NCBI GenBank assembly: GCA_023212725.1
Contig: JALBYF010000023.1
Coordinates: forward strand, 62,001-126,000
Length of the DNA: 64,000 nucleotides
Direction of reading: 5' to 3'
Source: Tranzscheliella williamsii
Taxonomy: Eukaryota > Basidiomycota > Ustilaginomycetes > Ustilaginales > Ustilaginaceae
Shown: positions 11,901-22,800 of the stretch, in pieces
Position numbering within the stretch: the first letter of the stretch is position 1
Layout of the letters: each line of letters starts with the position of its first letter
Notes under the pieces: generated by a model
Seen by the model: only the letters and a program-made list of their open reading frames with translations
Told to the model about the DNA's origin: nothing
Database searches by the model: none
Position numbers and translations under genes: made by a program

Positions 11901-13704
11901 TGAACGAAGGGTGTGAAATGGAGGGTATGATTAGGAGGGGTATGCAATAGAAGGTATGAAGTCCACCGCTGTTACCAGCTGCAAGGAGGTCTCGGAACGC
12001 GGTCTGCAGTGCATTTGTGCCGGTGTGTGGACTTGCTTCGACAGCCGACCCCGAAACCCGACATGTCAACAACACTATAACACGCAGATACCGCTGCCCC
12101 AAGCCCCAAGGCAAGACAGAAAGGGGTCGAAAACGCTGAACAGGCCCCTGTTTGTTAGAAGGCCAAGTACATTGCACATGCTTCTTGTTCCTGGCAGTGG
12201 CTGAGGCTGTTGGAAAAGAATGCCAAACTCCGACCTGGGTAACGCGAGCGTGCAACTGCCTGTTACAGCGGTTGACAACTTGCAACGGACCAGCTGGGCG
12301 AGTAAGATAGACACCGGCCGCTGCAGAAGTTCTGCTTGGTTCACCCGTCGAATCCGTAACGCCTGCTTGGGAGGTGTGTGAGTGACAGTTCTGACCTTTT
12401 TCTTGGACACTAAAGCTGGTGCCATGATGGAGTCCGTCGTTGCGAAGCGAGTCTGGCGACGCTAACCTCGCGCTGCGAAGAGCGAAGGTAGGTGGGGTGG
12501 ATAACTTCCGGCGGAAGCACTGCCATGCCGGCATTTGCATCCATATGGGTGGCGACACGCAAGCGCTAAGCCCCGGACCAGGCTTGCAGATTTTACTCAC
12601 GCGCAGAATTTGAGGCTTGCAGATGGCTGGATGCCAAGATCGCGAATGCCAAAATGGGAAGGATCTTGCCTGGATCTTGCATCTTTTGCCTGCCTTGACA
12701 GGAAAAACGGCACATGCCGTGCTGAGTGCTGGCGGTGGTTCGGTTTGGCTGCGGCGTTTGCAATCCTCAGTCCGCTCGTACGGCCGGATGCCGGGCTTTG
12801 CTTTCTCGGTCGACGATGGAACTTCTTTGTATGCAACTCCGACATCGTACGCACGAATGGGCAGCAACCGCAGCATGCCACCACCAGCGTGAAACCGGTG
12901 GCTGGCAGCCACACGCCGTCTGCCTGCAAGAAAGCGGAACGGATCGCACTGCCAAGGCAAAACCCGGGCGCACGCACTGTCCATTGGGCCTGTGCCCCCG
13001 TGCCCGTGCCGATCTTGCGTCCAAACGCAACCCAAGCCGCCTTACCCGCCGCCACGATTTCGCCTTGGTCGATAACAGCAACGATCCCAGTCGAATTAAG
13101 TGCGCGCGCCTCGGCATCGCCAGACTTTCGCCATTGTCTCGCCGTTAACGGGGATGGCCAAGTGCGCACTTCTGCGGTTAGGGCGAGGGGGAACAAAAGA
13201 CAAGCCACCTGCGCCACTGCCGTTGTCTTTGTCTTGCCATTGTTTCGCAGATGTACGGTCTTAGTGACCCAGACTTACGCATGCGCTCTGGCGTGTAGTG
13301 CCGGGTGCCAGCCTCTTGCAGCGCCGTTTCGGGTCGGTTGTGTTCCGTTCTCCAAGCAAGACGGCTTGCTCGGCGCTACCATGGCAGAAATGGGACTATG
13401 GTGGCCCCCGATGGCCGTGCGCAGCCAGCTGCGTCTGCCTGTGACATCTGCCGCACCGGATCATCCTGCCAGCGTGCCAACCATCAGCCGAGCCAGGTCT
13501 AGTAGAACCGAGCCCCGCCACGAAGCGCTGTTGCCTTCCTTCAGGATCCCAAAGTCTTCTTTCGAAAAATAGACAGCAGTGGGTCCAGAGGCGGCCTGAA
13601 CGGACCGCGACAGGCAGACGCGCATCGCCCGGCAGATCTCAAGCCCGACGGAGCGGGACATTGTGCATGGCCGGGCTTTGCTTATGCCATGTACACTCAC
13701 GTAT

Positions 13705-13748
13705 TGTTACTTTGCAGTACCTGTACTGTTACTCTGCAGTACCTGTAC
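13705..13748. repeat. 22-bp direct repeat x2
   Basis: Two abutting 22-bp copies that differ at one base (TTT versus TCT near position 8 of the unit). Each copy ends in GCAGTACCTGTAC, which contains the inverted half-sites GTAC...GTAC. It could be a paired protein-binding site or a simple duplication. Confidence 0.85.
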
Positions 13749-14763
13749 CCGACAAAACAGATGGCTACGCGCGCAGTTTCACGATTCAAGGCCGCTCATA
13801 CAATGTGAATACGGACAACACACTAACGCAAAAGCCGTCGGAGCGAGTCGTGTCCGATTTGACCATACTGTCAGACAGATCAGCCACAGGGCCCTGCCTC
13901 CCGTTCTAGAGTTTGCGGGCGTACCTTGAGCAACGATGTTATGATGATCTCTTTTTCTGGCGGCAGGTCAGCGTGACAGCAAGGACACGGCAACAGCATG
14001 AACGCCGGCAGACGTTGCGACCGACCCCCGTAGCTCAAGTTGCTTAGGCGATTCCAGAACATGGATCGTATGCGATAGGATCGAAGTGATAGACTGGATA
14101 TGCAGAACGCCACGGAGTTTGCTTTTTTCGTGTGTAGTCCGGTACCTATCTACACTGCACTACAGTAGATCGGTGGTTTTGGATTGGGCGGCTGTGGTTC
14201 GGCAGTGGGCTCCGTGGTCGCGGCCGACCGCTAGAGGATGTTATGCGAGTGAGTCCCATGTCGCTCCATCTCGCTTCCACAGCCGCTCTCGATCCTGATC
14301 GTTCCTCGGCTACGCTTGGTACCCTTCTGTTGGCATGGGAGAGGCTGCAAGCACAATGTTCTTTCCCACGCTATGCTCCTGTCCCGGTGGGACGTTTGTG
14401 TCGGCACCGATGCCTAGGCGCATCAGCAGGCCATTCGCCGCGGATCGTCTTGTCGGCTAGCACCGCCCATCCGTTCGACGTCTGCAATGAGCGGAGTCCG
14501 GAACGTCACGCAGCTGACAGTTTGCCCGTCCCCGCGTATTTCCCAATCCAGCGCAAAGTCCGGCGTGGGATGGGCGAACTGAACAGCGGCTCCCGCCTTT
14601 TGCCAGCGTCCGCCGCGCACCCCGCCCGTCCTCCGTGGGCGGCTAGTGTGTCACCTGCCAGCCTCTCACGCCTCGCCGTGCCTGACCTTCCCCCGCGCTC
14701 CTCGCTCCTCAAACGTGCTAGTCCCTCCCCGGCTGATATGTCTGCCGCCACGTTCAAACCGTC

Positions 14764-14791
14764 ACCCTAACTCGTTGACCCTAACTCGTTG
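14764..14791. repeat. 14-bp direct repeat x2
   Basis: Two perfect tandem copies of ACCCTAACTCGTTG. The copies contain CCCTAA, the telomere hexamer, but the unit as a whole is not telomeric repeat. Confidence 0.9.
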
Positions 14792-15461
14792 ACGTACGGC
14801 CGTGCCCTCAGCTTGCCGTCCTCCTCCAAGCCGAGTCCATGGTCGGATCACGACAGCACAGCTGGACATCGCTTGCTGTACATCGCAAAGCTTACCAGAT
14901 TCTATCCTGCCTGCCGCGCTCGGCTCGTAGTTTTCTCACACTACCGCACTTAAAGGGACAGCCATAATCGCCGCCTCAAAACAGTGGGCCCACGCCCTGT
15001 CAATGTGCATTGTTGGCTGCTTATCTTCGCCTGTCGCTTACGTCTCGGCCGTAACAGTCCTCCCTTTTTTCCCTCTATTTGGGCTCCGATTTTGTGTCGG
15101 AATATTGCTCGGCGAGGATACGTTGTCCGACTTCTCTCCTCCTGTTCGCCACACGCAGAGTAGCAAAGACGAATGTAAAGCCACGCGAGCAGATAGCCAA
15201 GAACCCACATGAACGTCGTTATCGCTACAGTGAGATTGGCAAGAAGCAGAACACGACAGATGGGCAGCAAGATGGGTAGTTGCTTGTGTGCGAGAATAGT
15301 GTCAGAGGTGCTGCGGACCAGGGGGAAACACAATACGGCAACAGAAATGCGCAGCTCATTCGATCGGCCGGTCGCACCGACGTGGTGATTTTGTTTGGAA
15401 GGATTTGGTGAGAATCATCAGAACGCACCAGACTCAGCAGTTCTCTGTCGGATAGGCCCGC

Positions 15462-16606
15462 TTACTGTCCCCAGTACTGTCGCGCATAGGGGTAGTTGGA
15501 GTACGCCGAGCTGTTGGCCTGATGACCGTAAGCGCCGTACTGCTGGTAGTACTGCTGCTGCTGTTGCTGTTGTTGCTGAGCCTGTTGCTGCTGCTGCGGG
15601 ATACCTTGCGATTGACCCGGGCCACGGCCTACCTGGCCAGAGCTGCCGCTGCTCGGTCCTGTGGCCTTGCCAGCGTTGGCATCAAACTGTCTGTAGCTGT
15701 CCAGCGTATTGCCAGACGAGGCACCCGCCTTTTGCTGCGAGCCGAGGTGCGGGGTGCCAGCCGCACCGGAGCCAGCGCTGCCCGAGTTAGCTGGCTGAGA
15801 GGGAGGGGCGGCACTGTTGGCATTGCCAAGGAACCCCCCAAGCCCAGGAATAGCTCCGCCGTAGATTTTCGAGTAGTCAGAAACGCCGCTTAGGCCGGGC
15901 ATGCTCTGCACACCTCGACCGAACCCTTGGTCGTAGGACGAGACGCCCCCAGAGCTGGGAGTCTGGCCATAGTGGCTCTGCGCACCGTAAGCATTGGCGT
16001 CGCTCTGCGGTCCCTGGCTGTAGGGAGACGCAATGTTGGCCGGCGTACCGGGCTTGGAAGGATGCTGAGGCTGCCCGGCTGGTTGACCGTAGACAGGATA
16101 CTGACCGTAGCCGGCAGTAGGCTGCCCGTAATGCTGGAACTGGTTGGGCATGTAGTAGTGCGGGTAGTAGTAGGGCATGATGCCAGGGAACTGCTGCTGG
16201 GGAGCCTGCTGTTGGTGTAGGGCAGGTGCAGACTGATGATGCTGTGGCTGATGAGCGTGTTGCTCGCCAGACTGCTGCGAGGTGGGTTGCTGCTGGTGTT
16301 GTTGCGGCTGCTGCTGCGATGGTGGCTGCTGCTGCTGCTGAGCACCCTGCTGCTGCTGGTTCTTCTCATCAGCTCGCTGTCCGAAGCTGTTGGAGCTCTG
16401 GTCGTAAGCTCCATAGAATTGTGCGAGCCTTTGAGTGTCGATGCCGCCGTACATCGATGAGTAGTCCTGAAGACCCTGCTGCGGAACTGTTTGAGAGGGT
16501 GTTTGCGATGCGGCTTGACCCTGGCTCTGTCCAAGAGTTTGGAAACCATTGTAGCCATGAACCTGGTCCTGAGGCCCCTGTTGCTGCTGGCCACTGGCAG
16601 CAGGCG

Positions 16607-16637
<31 letters not shown>

Positions 16638-18266
16638 AGCTTGCCCCGTGAACCCGTAGGAGTTATCAAACGCATCCGACTTAAAGCCGCTGTACTGTCC
16701 AGAAGATGGTTGAGCGTACGACTCTTGCGAGGTTTGTGCCTGTCCGATGCGGTCGTGCAAACCTGCCTGGTTGCGGGAGGTCGAAGGTGATGCAGAGGTG
16801 ACGGGCTGGGAGCTAGCGATCTCAGCCGGAGCGGCCACACTTTGTTCCGCGTGAGGAGGAACGGCCTCAGTAAGCTGGTCATCGTTGGCTTCGTCATCTC
16901 CACCGAGGAAGTTCAGGGAGCCAAACTGAACACCAAGCTTGTCCAGCTGAGATGAACCACCGGCCAAAACTACGGGCGCATCTTGGCGGGCTCTTTGAGA
17001 AGCTCGCTGACCAGCTGACCGAGAAGAGGCCTTTGCTAGGCCAGGTGGGCCGGCAGCAGGGGGAGGGGATGAGGTAGGTACGGCAGTAGCAATGGCCGAG
17101 AGCGGTGCAGGCGCCTCAGCAGCGGCAGAGGTGGGTTCGGCAGCGGAGGGTGCATGTGCTTCCTCGCTAGACTGCTCTACGAACGCGGCTGCCTCTTCGT
17201 TGACGGTATCGTCAGCAGCAACAGCGGGTTCAGAGGTTTGTGCAGTGCGCTGAGAAACCTGTTCAGGAGCCTCGATGTCACCAGTGTCAGCAGCAGGCTC
17301 GGCAAAGTCAGCTCTTTGAGTCTCAATTGGAGCGTCTGAAGCAGTGGTTTCAGCGACAGTCGGTGCTGCGACGGGAGCTGGTCTAGGTGCTTCAGATTTT
17401 CGAGCAATTTGAGCCCAGCTCATGCCAGCAGAGGGCTTGGAGCCGCTCTTTGAAACGGCCGGGACCTTCACGGCAGGAATCGATTCCTCAGTAGAAGAGA
17501 CTAGAGCGCCAGAGGTGGTAGCTGATTCTGAGCCCACCGGGGCTGCGACAGTCCCATCGACCTTACTCTGGGCTGGAGCCGAGGCCGGCTGAGCAAGCGA
17601 AGCATCATGAGCTTGCTCCTGGAGAGCGGAAGCCGGAGCAGGAGCATCGGAAGCGGTAGGGGTGCCATTGGCCCTGTTAGCTCTGGAAAGAGCAGCAGCC
17701 CAGCTGGTTCCGGAAGTAGGTGTAGCGATGGGGGCAAAGCTTTGTGCGGTAGTGGCTTCGATGGTGTCGGGCGACTTGACATCGTGGCCATTCACTTGGG
17801 GAGCGATGCCTCCACCGCGACCACCCACGCCGCGGAATCCACCTCGACCGCCCCTCGCACCCCTGACGGCTGCGCCTCCGCGACCTCGTCCAGCGGGCGC
17901 GCCAACGTGATTGCCTCGGGGCTGGGTGGGGGTCGTGGCTGAGCCGTGGGAAGGAGCGGCGGTGCGAGGAGCGCCGTTGGAGTTGACCGACTCCTTCTTG
18001 CTCTGCTTCTTGGACTTGACGGACGAAAACTGCTCCACCTGGCCCTCCGAAATGCGTACAACGGCGAGCTCGACATCGCCAAGGGTATCCTGCAATGCGA
18101 AGAGCAAATCCTCGTCTGTCCATGTAGGGAAGAGTTCGCGGATCATCTCTAGCTTGTCAGAGTACTTGGAGCGCAAGGCTCGAACCTCATCCGTGTCATC
18201 CTGCACCTGCTGTGAGCGGCCCTTAGGCCGAGGAAAGGATCCTCTGCGCGCGGCCGTAGTCGACAT
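15462..18266 (-). CDS. DEF1: DEF1-like RNA polymerase II degradation factor (CUE, polyQ)
   Basis: Protein of 934 residues from the ATG at 18266 (MSTTAARRGSFPRP). The frame runs 13 codons further but without another ATG. An N-terminal CUE-like ubiquitin-binding segment spans about residues 28-75 (KLEMIRELFPTWTDEDLLFA then DTLGDVELAV), followed by a Lys-rich patch and RG/RGG-rich stretches (GAPAGRGRGGAAVRGARGG). The middle is Ala/Pro/Glu-rich with SWAQIARK and SWAAALSRAN motifs and LDKLGVQFGSLNFLGG. The C-terminal 450 residues are Gln/Tyr/Gly-rich with many polyQ runs. This architecture matches fungal Def1, which recruits ubiquitin ligase to stalled RNA polymerase II and is processed at its Q-rich tail. 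Role is inferred from the family. No intron is needed. Confidence 0.85.
16611..16637. repeat. (CTG)9 tract coding for polyglutamine
   Basis: Nine perfect CTG triplets on the plus strand, read as CAG in the DEF1-like gene. The longest pure triplet run among several CAG/CAA-mixed Q tracts in this gene, and a likely site of length variation between strains. Confidence 0.9.
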
Positions 18267-19815
18267 TTCTTGAAATATGTTATGTGCGTGAGTTGGCTGG
18301 GACAAGAGTCGAGGGTTTTTTGGCCGCAGAAGTCGAGGCTAAGAAGACCTCTTTCAGGACGAAAAAAGGAGAGCGCCTACACGATCTGACAGAGAGTAGC
18401 GATCAGGCGAGTTGCAGCAGATACTTCTTCAGAGCAAGGACGTAGACGAAAGATGGAGGCGGTTTCGGGCGATGGAGAACAGGAAGGAAGAGGGCCGACA
18501 TATGGAGCTTCGGTACCTTTGCGCTCATACCCATCATACGCATAAGACAAAGGAGAATTGAAAAGAAGCGCAAAGTCGAATTCAAAGTCTATGATGCAGA
18601 ATGCACTTCAAGAATCTCAGCCTCTCTTATTAGGCTGGTATGGTGCAGCTGGCCAAACTCGTCACAATTCATAGGATTAGCTTTGCTTGCAGTCAAACCT
18701 GTATTCGACTTGCCCAGCGGTGATCGGATACTGAAGTGTTTTCATCCTCTATTTAGCCTCGCCTCCGTCCCCAGCATCGAAAGTTGTTTTCAGCGCAACT
18801 GTCCTGTCCGATTCACAGGCGACCACCAGCGGCGGATACGAACACACTTTCTTGCACGGGCTGGAAAGGGGAGGAGAAGAGGAAACTACATGTCTGGTCC
18901 AGTGTTGGGCAGCGTCGGCCTCGGGCTGAGCACGTCAGGCGTGTTCTACACTCTGAGTGGTCACTTCCAAAGGGACTACGTCGGATACTCTGATACAAGT
19001 ATATATTACTCGTTGCAAGTTCCCGTAACATGTTCCCACCGTCTCATTTACTCACTTCTCGTTCCCTTGAGCTCGCAACTTCCCGCGTGTTATACTAGTG
19101 TAACGTCACCAAAACGCTTTGTAGTCCTCTTCCTCGGTTTTCTTTCTCTTTTTGTGTGCCTTTTTGTTTGTCCTTTTCTTGCTGGAGCTTGTTTTTGTCG
19201 TGCTGCTAAATCCGAACTGGCAAGGCGTCTTTTTTGGCGTCGAGTGGAGAGATTGCGGGCGGGCGAATGCTGCGATGCGAGCCGGTTAAGGTGCGCGACA
19301 TGCAGCTAAAGCATTCATGATCGAGACTCTCCGCTTGATTGTCACAGAGAGTTGCACCATAAGCTAGCATGAAGCCTTCCAGGCCTGTTTCCTCTCTATG
19401 CGCTGATCGACGGTGTGCCTAGCTGATCCCCTTGCCCTGCTATTCCCCTCGACATTCCTTTCGCCGCAATCCCACGCATGCGTAGTTTGCCCACGGTGCC
19501 CTCTACTGCAACATCGGCTCTGCTTCCATCTTCAGTTCGAAGCGCACACTCCAACCTCCCGCCCACACCGCCGATCGTACCAGCGACAGCGTCTTCCTCT
19601 TCGCGTACGGTATAGTGTACGACTACACATACTTCCTTCTTCTTCCGAAGTGTACATCGACCGTGACGCCCTCCGTGACTATCTTACCGGCTCAAGATGC
19701 AGCATTAGCCTCAGCCGAATCTTTATAGCGTAAGCTGCCGGTTGCTCCGCAATTCGAGTACTTTGCGGCCTCGTCGGGCTCTTTCTGCAAGGATTCCAGT
19801 CGGATCAGCTTCACT
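18267..19815. other. Divergent promoter region, DEF1-like and phosphatase genes
   Basis: The flanking genes read away from each other. A plus-strand ORF (18683-19309) includes an internal ATG at about 18890 that starts MSGPVLGSVGLGLSTSGVFY, which reads like a small membrane protein, with a possible GTATAT donor soon after. No second exon or family could be assigned. The part just upstream of the phosphatase is CT-rich, as expected of a long leader. Confidence 0.4.
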
Positions 19816-22800
19816 ATGACGCCTCCCCCCGATAAAGCCAGCTCGCTGCCGCTCCCATCCGCAGAGGTAACATCACAAAACTTGCCGCAAGCACCCGCTT
19901 CATCCGCACCAAGACGCACGCCCCGCTCTATGTTGCCATCCTTGACTACTGTGTCGCTCGATCAATTTCCCGGTTTGCCCTCTTCGACTACGTCCCATGG
20001 TACACCATCGACACTTGCGTCAAGCACACTATTTACGCCGCACTCCCCTGCGAACTCCATATCGCTGCTCCAGCCGTTCCGCAGTACACTTGGCGGAAAG
20101 TATGATGCAACTGCAGAATCATGCACACCATTGATAGCTGCACCGATGAAAGCGAACGCTCGTCTTCCTAGGGCCGCGAGTGCAACCGGAGATAGCCAAT
20201 ACCTTCATCCACACTTTCAATCGTCGGGTAGCGAGCTTTCCTCAAGCTCTTGGGCCGGGGACGACATATTTTCCACCGCTTCGTCTTCGCGACAGTCATC
20301 TTACGAAACCCACTGCGGTTTGGATGCCGTTGCCCAGGGCTCGACGCTGATGCTTGGCAGTACTTTTGGACCAGCAGGGAAAGGGAGTGACGCAACCCTC
20401 ACTTCAGACCTGAGCATGTCGCCTCCCTGTTTGTCTCATTGTGAACAAGAACGTCGGCACCAGCATGTCCCTGGGACGTCGATCCCTGGCGAGGGCGTTA
20501 CCAAGCGACACGCGGCAGAAGCTGCTCCCTTACTTGCCACTCGATGGCCCTCACGAGCCATTGAAATATCGGTAGATCAGCTGCGTTCCCGTCTAAGAGC
20601 ATCCCTACCCAGCCTATGTGCCACATCATCGGGTCAGGTCGCCCAACATTTTCCAGCTTCTGCTGGCGCGGGCGACATAGCGGAAGAGACACGACCAATC
20701 AAAGGGACCGACGAACGGAACTCAGAGGCAGCCAATTCAGCCGGACAATCCAAATCACGGTTTTCCGGCGCTCTGCATCCTCGCGCGTACATTGTATCTG
20801 CCGAATATGATATTAGCTCCTCTCAGCCAAAAAGACACACAGCACATCGACTGGACAATGGCCCCTGTGGCCGCTTACCTCACCAACCTCCAGAGCCTGA
20901 ACGCTCGCACACGGATGGCGAGAGCCTCAAGAGCGGCAAGACAAGCGAAGTTGAAATCTCTCAAGATTCACAATTCAGGGTTCTTTCGCAACACCGGAAT
21001 TCAGCGAACGTGCCAAGCTGCCGAAATTCACCGGAGCTTCCGTCTTTTGAAGCTACTATTTCTATTCTTAACTCTGATGGGAGCCTGGACGCTACAAATT
21101 CATGCGCCAGCAAGTCGAATTTAGCAGTCACCGACACAGCCATCGCGGCCGGCTCCCACGCGCCACGAGCATCGTCTGAATTGCAGCATGGCTTGGATTT
21201 GGTTGTTCCCACGCTCCAGCTACAACACACAGTGAGCTTCTATCACGCCTCGTCAACCTTGTCGTCTGCTCCGGCCCACGCCACCGCTGGTCCGCTTCGC
21301 GACGGAACTCAGCATCTCGACCTTCTTCCATCTTCTGGTTTCTCCCCTACGCTTACCGGATCAGGGACATTCGCAAATAGCTACGGTGGCTCGGGCAAGG
21401 CCACATCCTCAACGTCAGGACAGCATATCGCTGTGGCAGGCCCAACTTGCACTTCACCATCCAGCTTGACCTCTGAAAATTTCGATGGCAGTTGCTGCCT
21501 CGAACGCGACATCGGCCGTCTAGCCCTTCAGTCTGACCCGCATCCGACGCAAGAGTTCGACGCCGAGTCTCCAGTACCACCACTCATTTTGGATCTCAGG
21601 CCTGTGGAGCTGTACGACGGCAGTACCTCTGTTTCCGGATTCGAGCAAGAGGTCTCCGGGCATGTCCGTGGTTCCATCAATCTGCACTTACCAGGCTTGA
21701 TCATGCGCCGTTGGGCGAGGTCCTCGACCGGCGAGAGTATCTCTCGTCCCGACCTGACATCTTTTGTCACTTCGTCTATGGGTAAGCGCCGGTTCTCGCA
21801 GGTTATCCGCTCTGTCATAGAAACACAGAAGCATCTAGGTCAGCGCAGCAGTGCGCCTTTCGGGTCTATCAACAGATTGCAGCCCACAGCTGCAAAGCAT
21901 CCGTCCGGGCAAAACAGGGTGGATATGGAATCACTCACGCATTCTGTCGGGGCCAATGATTCGATTGACGACCAGTACTGGCGAACGGACGTGATAGTTC
22001 TCTGCAATGACGGCGCACAACAGCACACCATGAACTCCTTGCCTCAAAAAGCATCGAGGCCATCACACCCCATCGCTAGCCAAGTGCTAATTGAGTCGCT
22101 CGAGCGCGGTTTGCCCTCCAGAAACAAAACTTACGTGGACGGAGAGGTCAAGAGCGGTGGGATCTACTTTGTGCGCTCGGACACTGGCGCTTTACAGACC
22201 GCCCTCGCTCCCGAGTTCTGGACCACGTCTTCTGACGAGGAGGCTGTGGCCGGCTCAGCAGGCAGCATTGAAGCACCAAGACGGCGAACCCAGCACGACA
22301 ATGCTATCTGGAAGAACATGAATGGTATCCAACAGAACGGCTTACGATCCTCTCTATCTCGCTCGAAAACGGTAACTGAGACTTCTCTGGCGAATAATGC
22401 TCACTCCATGACCTCCAACGGTCCCGTCGTATCAGTAACTGGCCAAGAACAGTCAATCTTACCGATAGCATATACTCAATCCACCGAATCGGACATGTCT
22501 CAACCACCGCGCGCTGCATTGGCTCCCCGTCGAGGTGGCCGCGGCGGACGTCCCACGTTAGCGCGTCTCAACACCTCGGAGATGACAAAGACTCAAAGTA
22601 GTTTCAGAGCTCTAGATCATTCTGAGGCGGGCACTTCCCGCAAATCGCCAGCAGGACTAAAGCTGCAGCTTGATACCACGATACCAAGACGTTCGGCCAC
22701 GTTGAGCAGCTACCCTATGTCTGGAAGCTCGCCAAGCCAAAGTGGCAGTGAGATTGCCGGTCCGTCGGCTACGCCGATCTTGTCAATGCAAAGCCTTTGT

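Larger units (their letters stand above)
7706..15461. other. 7.8-kb gene-poor region upstream of the zinc-finger gene
   Basis: Lies between the start of the zinc-finger gene and the stop of the DEF1-like gene, both on the minus strand. No ORF in it has a recognisable domain. The two largest are antisense to each other: minus 11833-13035 (400 codons) and plus 12535-13572 (345 codons). Both are rich in Arg, Cys, Trp and Pro in no pattern, as expected of chance frames in GC-rich DNA. The part next to the gene (7.7-8.7 kb) is CT-rich on the coding strand and may be a long 5' leader. Three small direct repeats are listed separately. A long non-coding transcript or an extended regulatory region is possible but not shown. 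Confidence 0.5.

Noticed and set aside
15540..16640. Plus-strand Leu-rich ORFs opposite the DEF1-like gene
   Set aside because: They are the antisense of CAG/CTG glutamine tracts.
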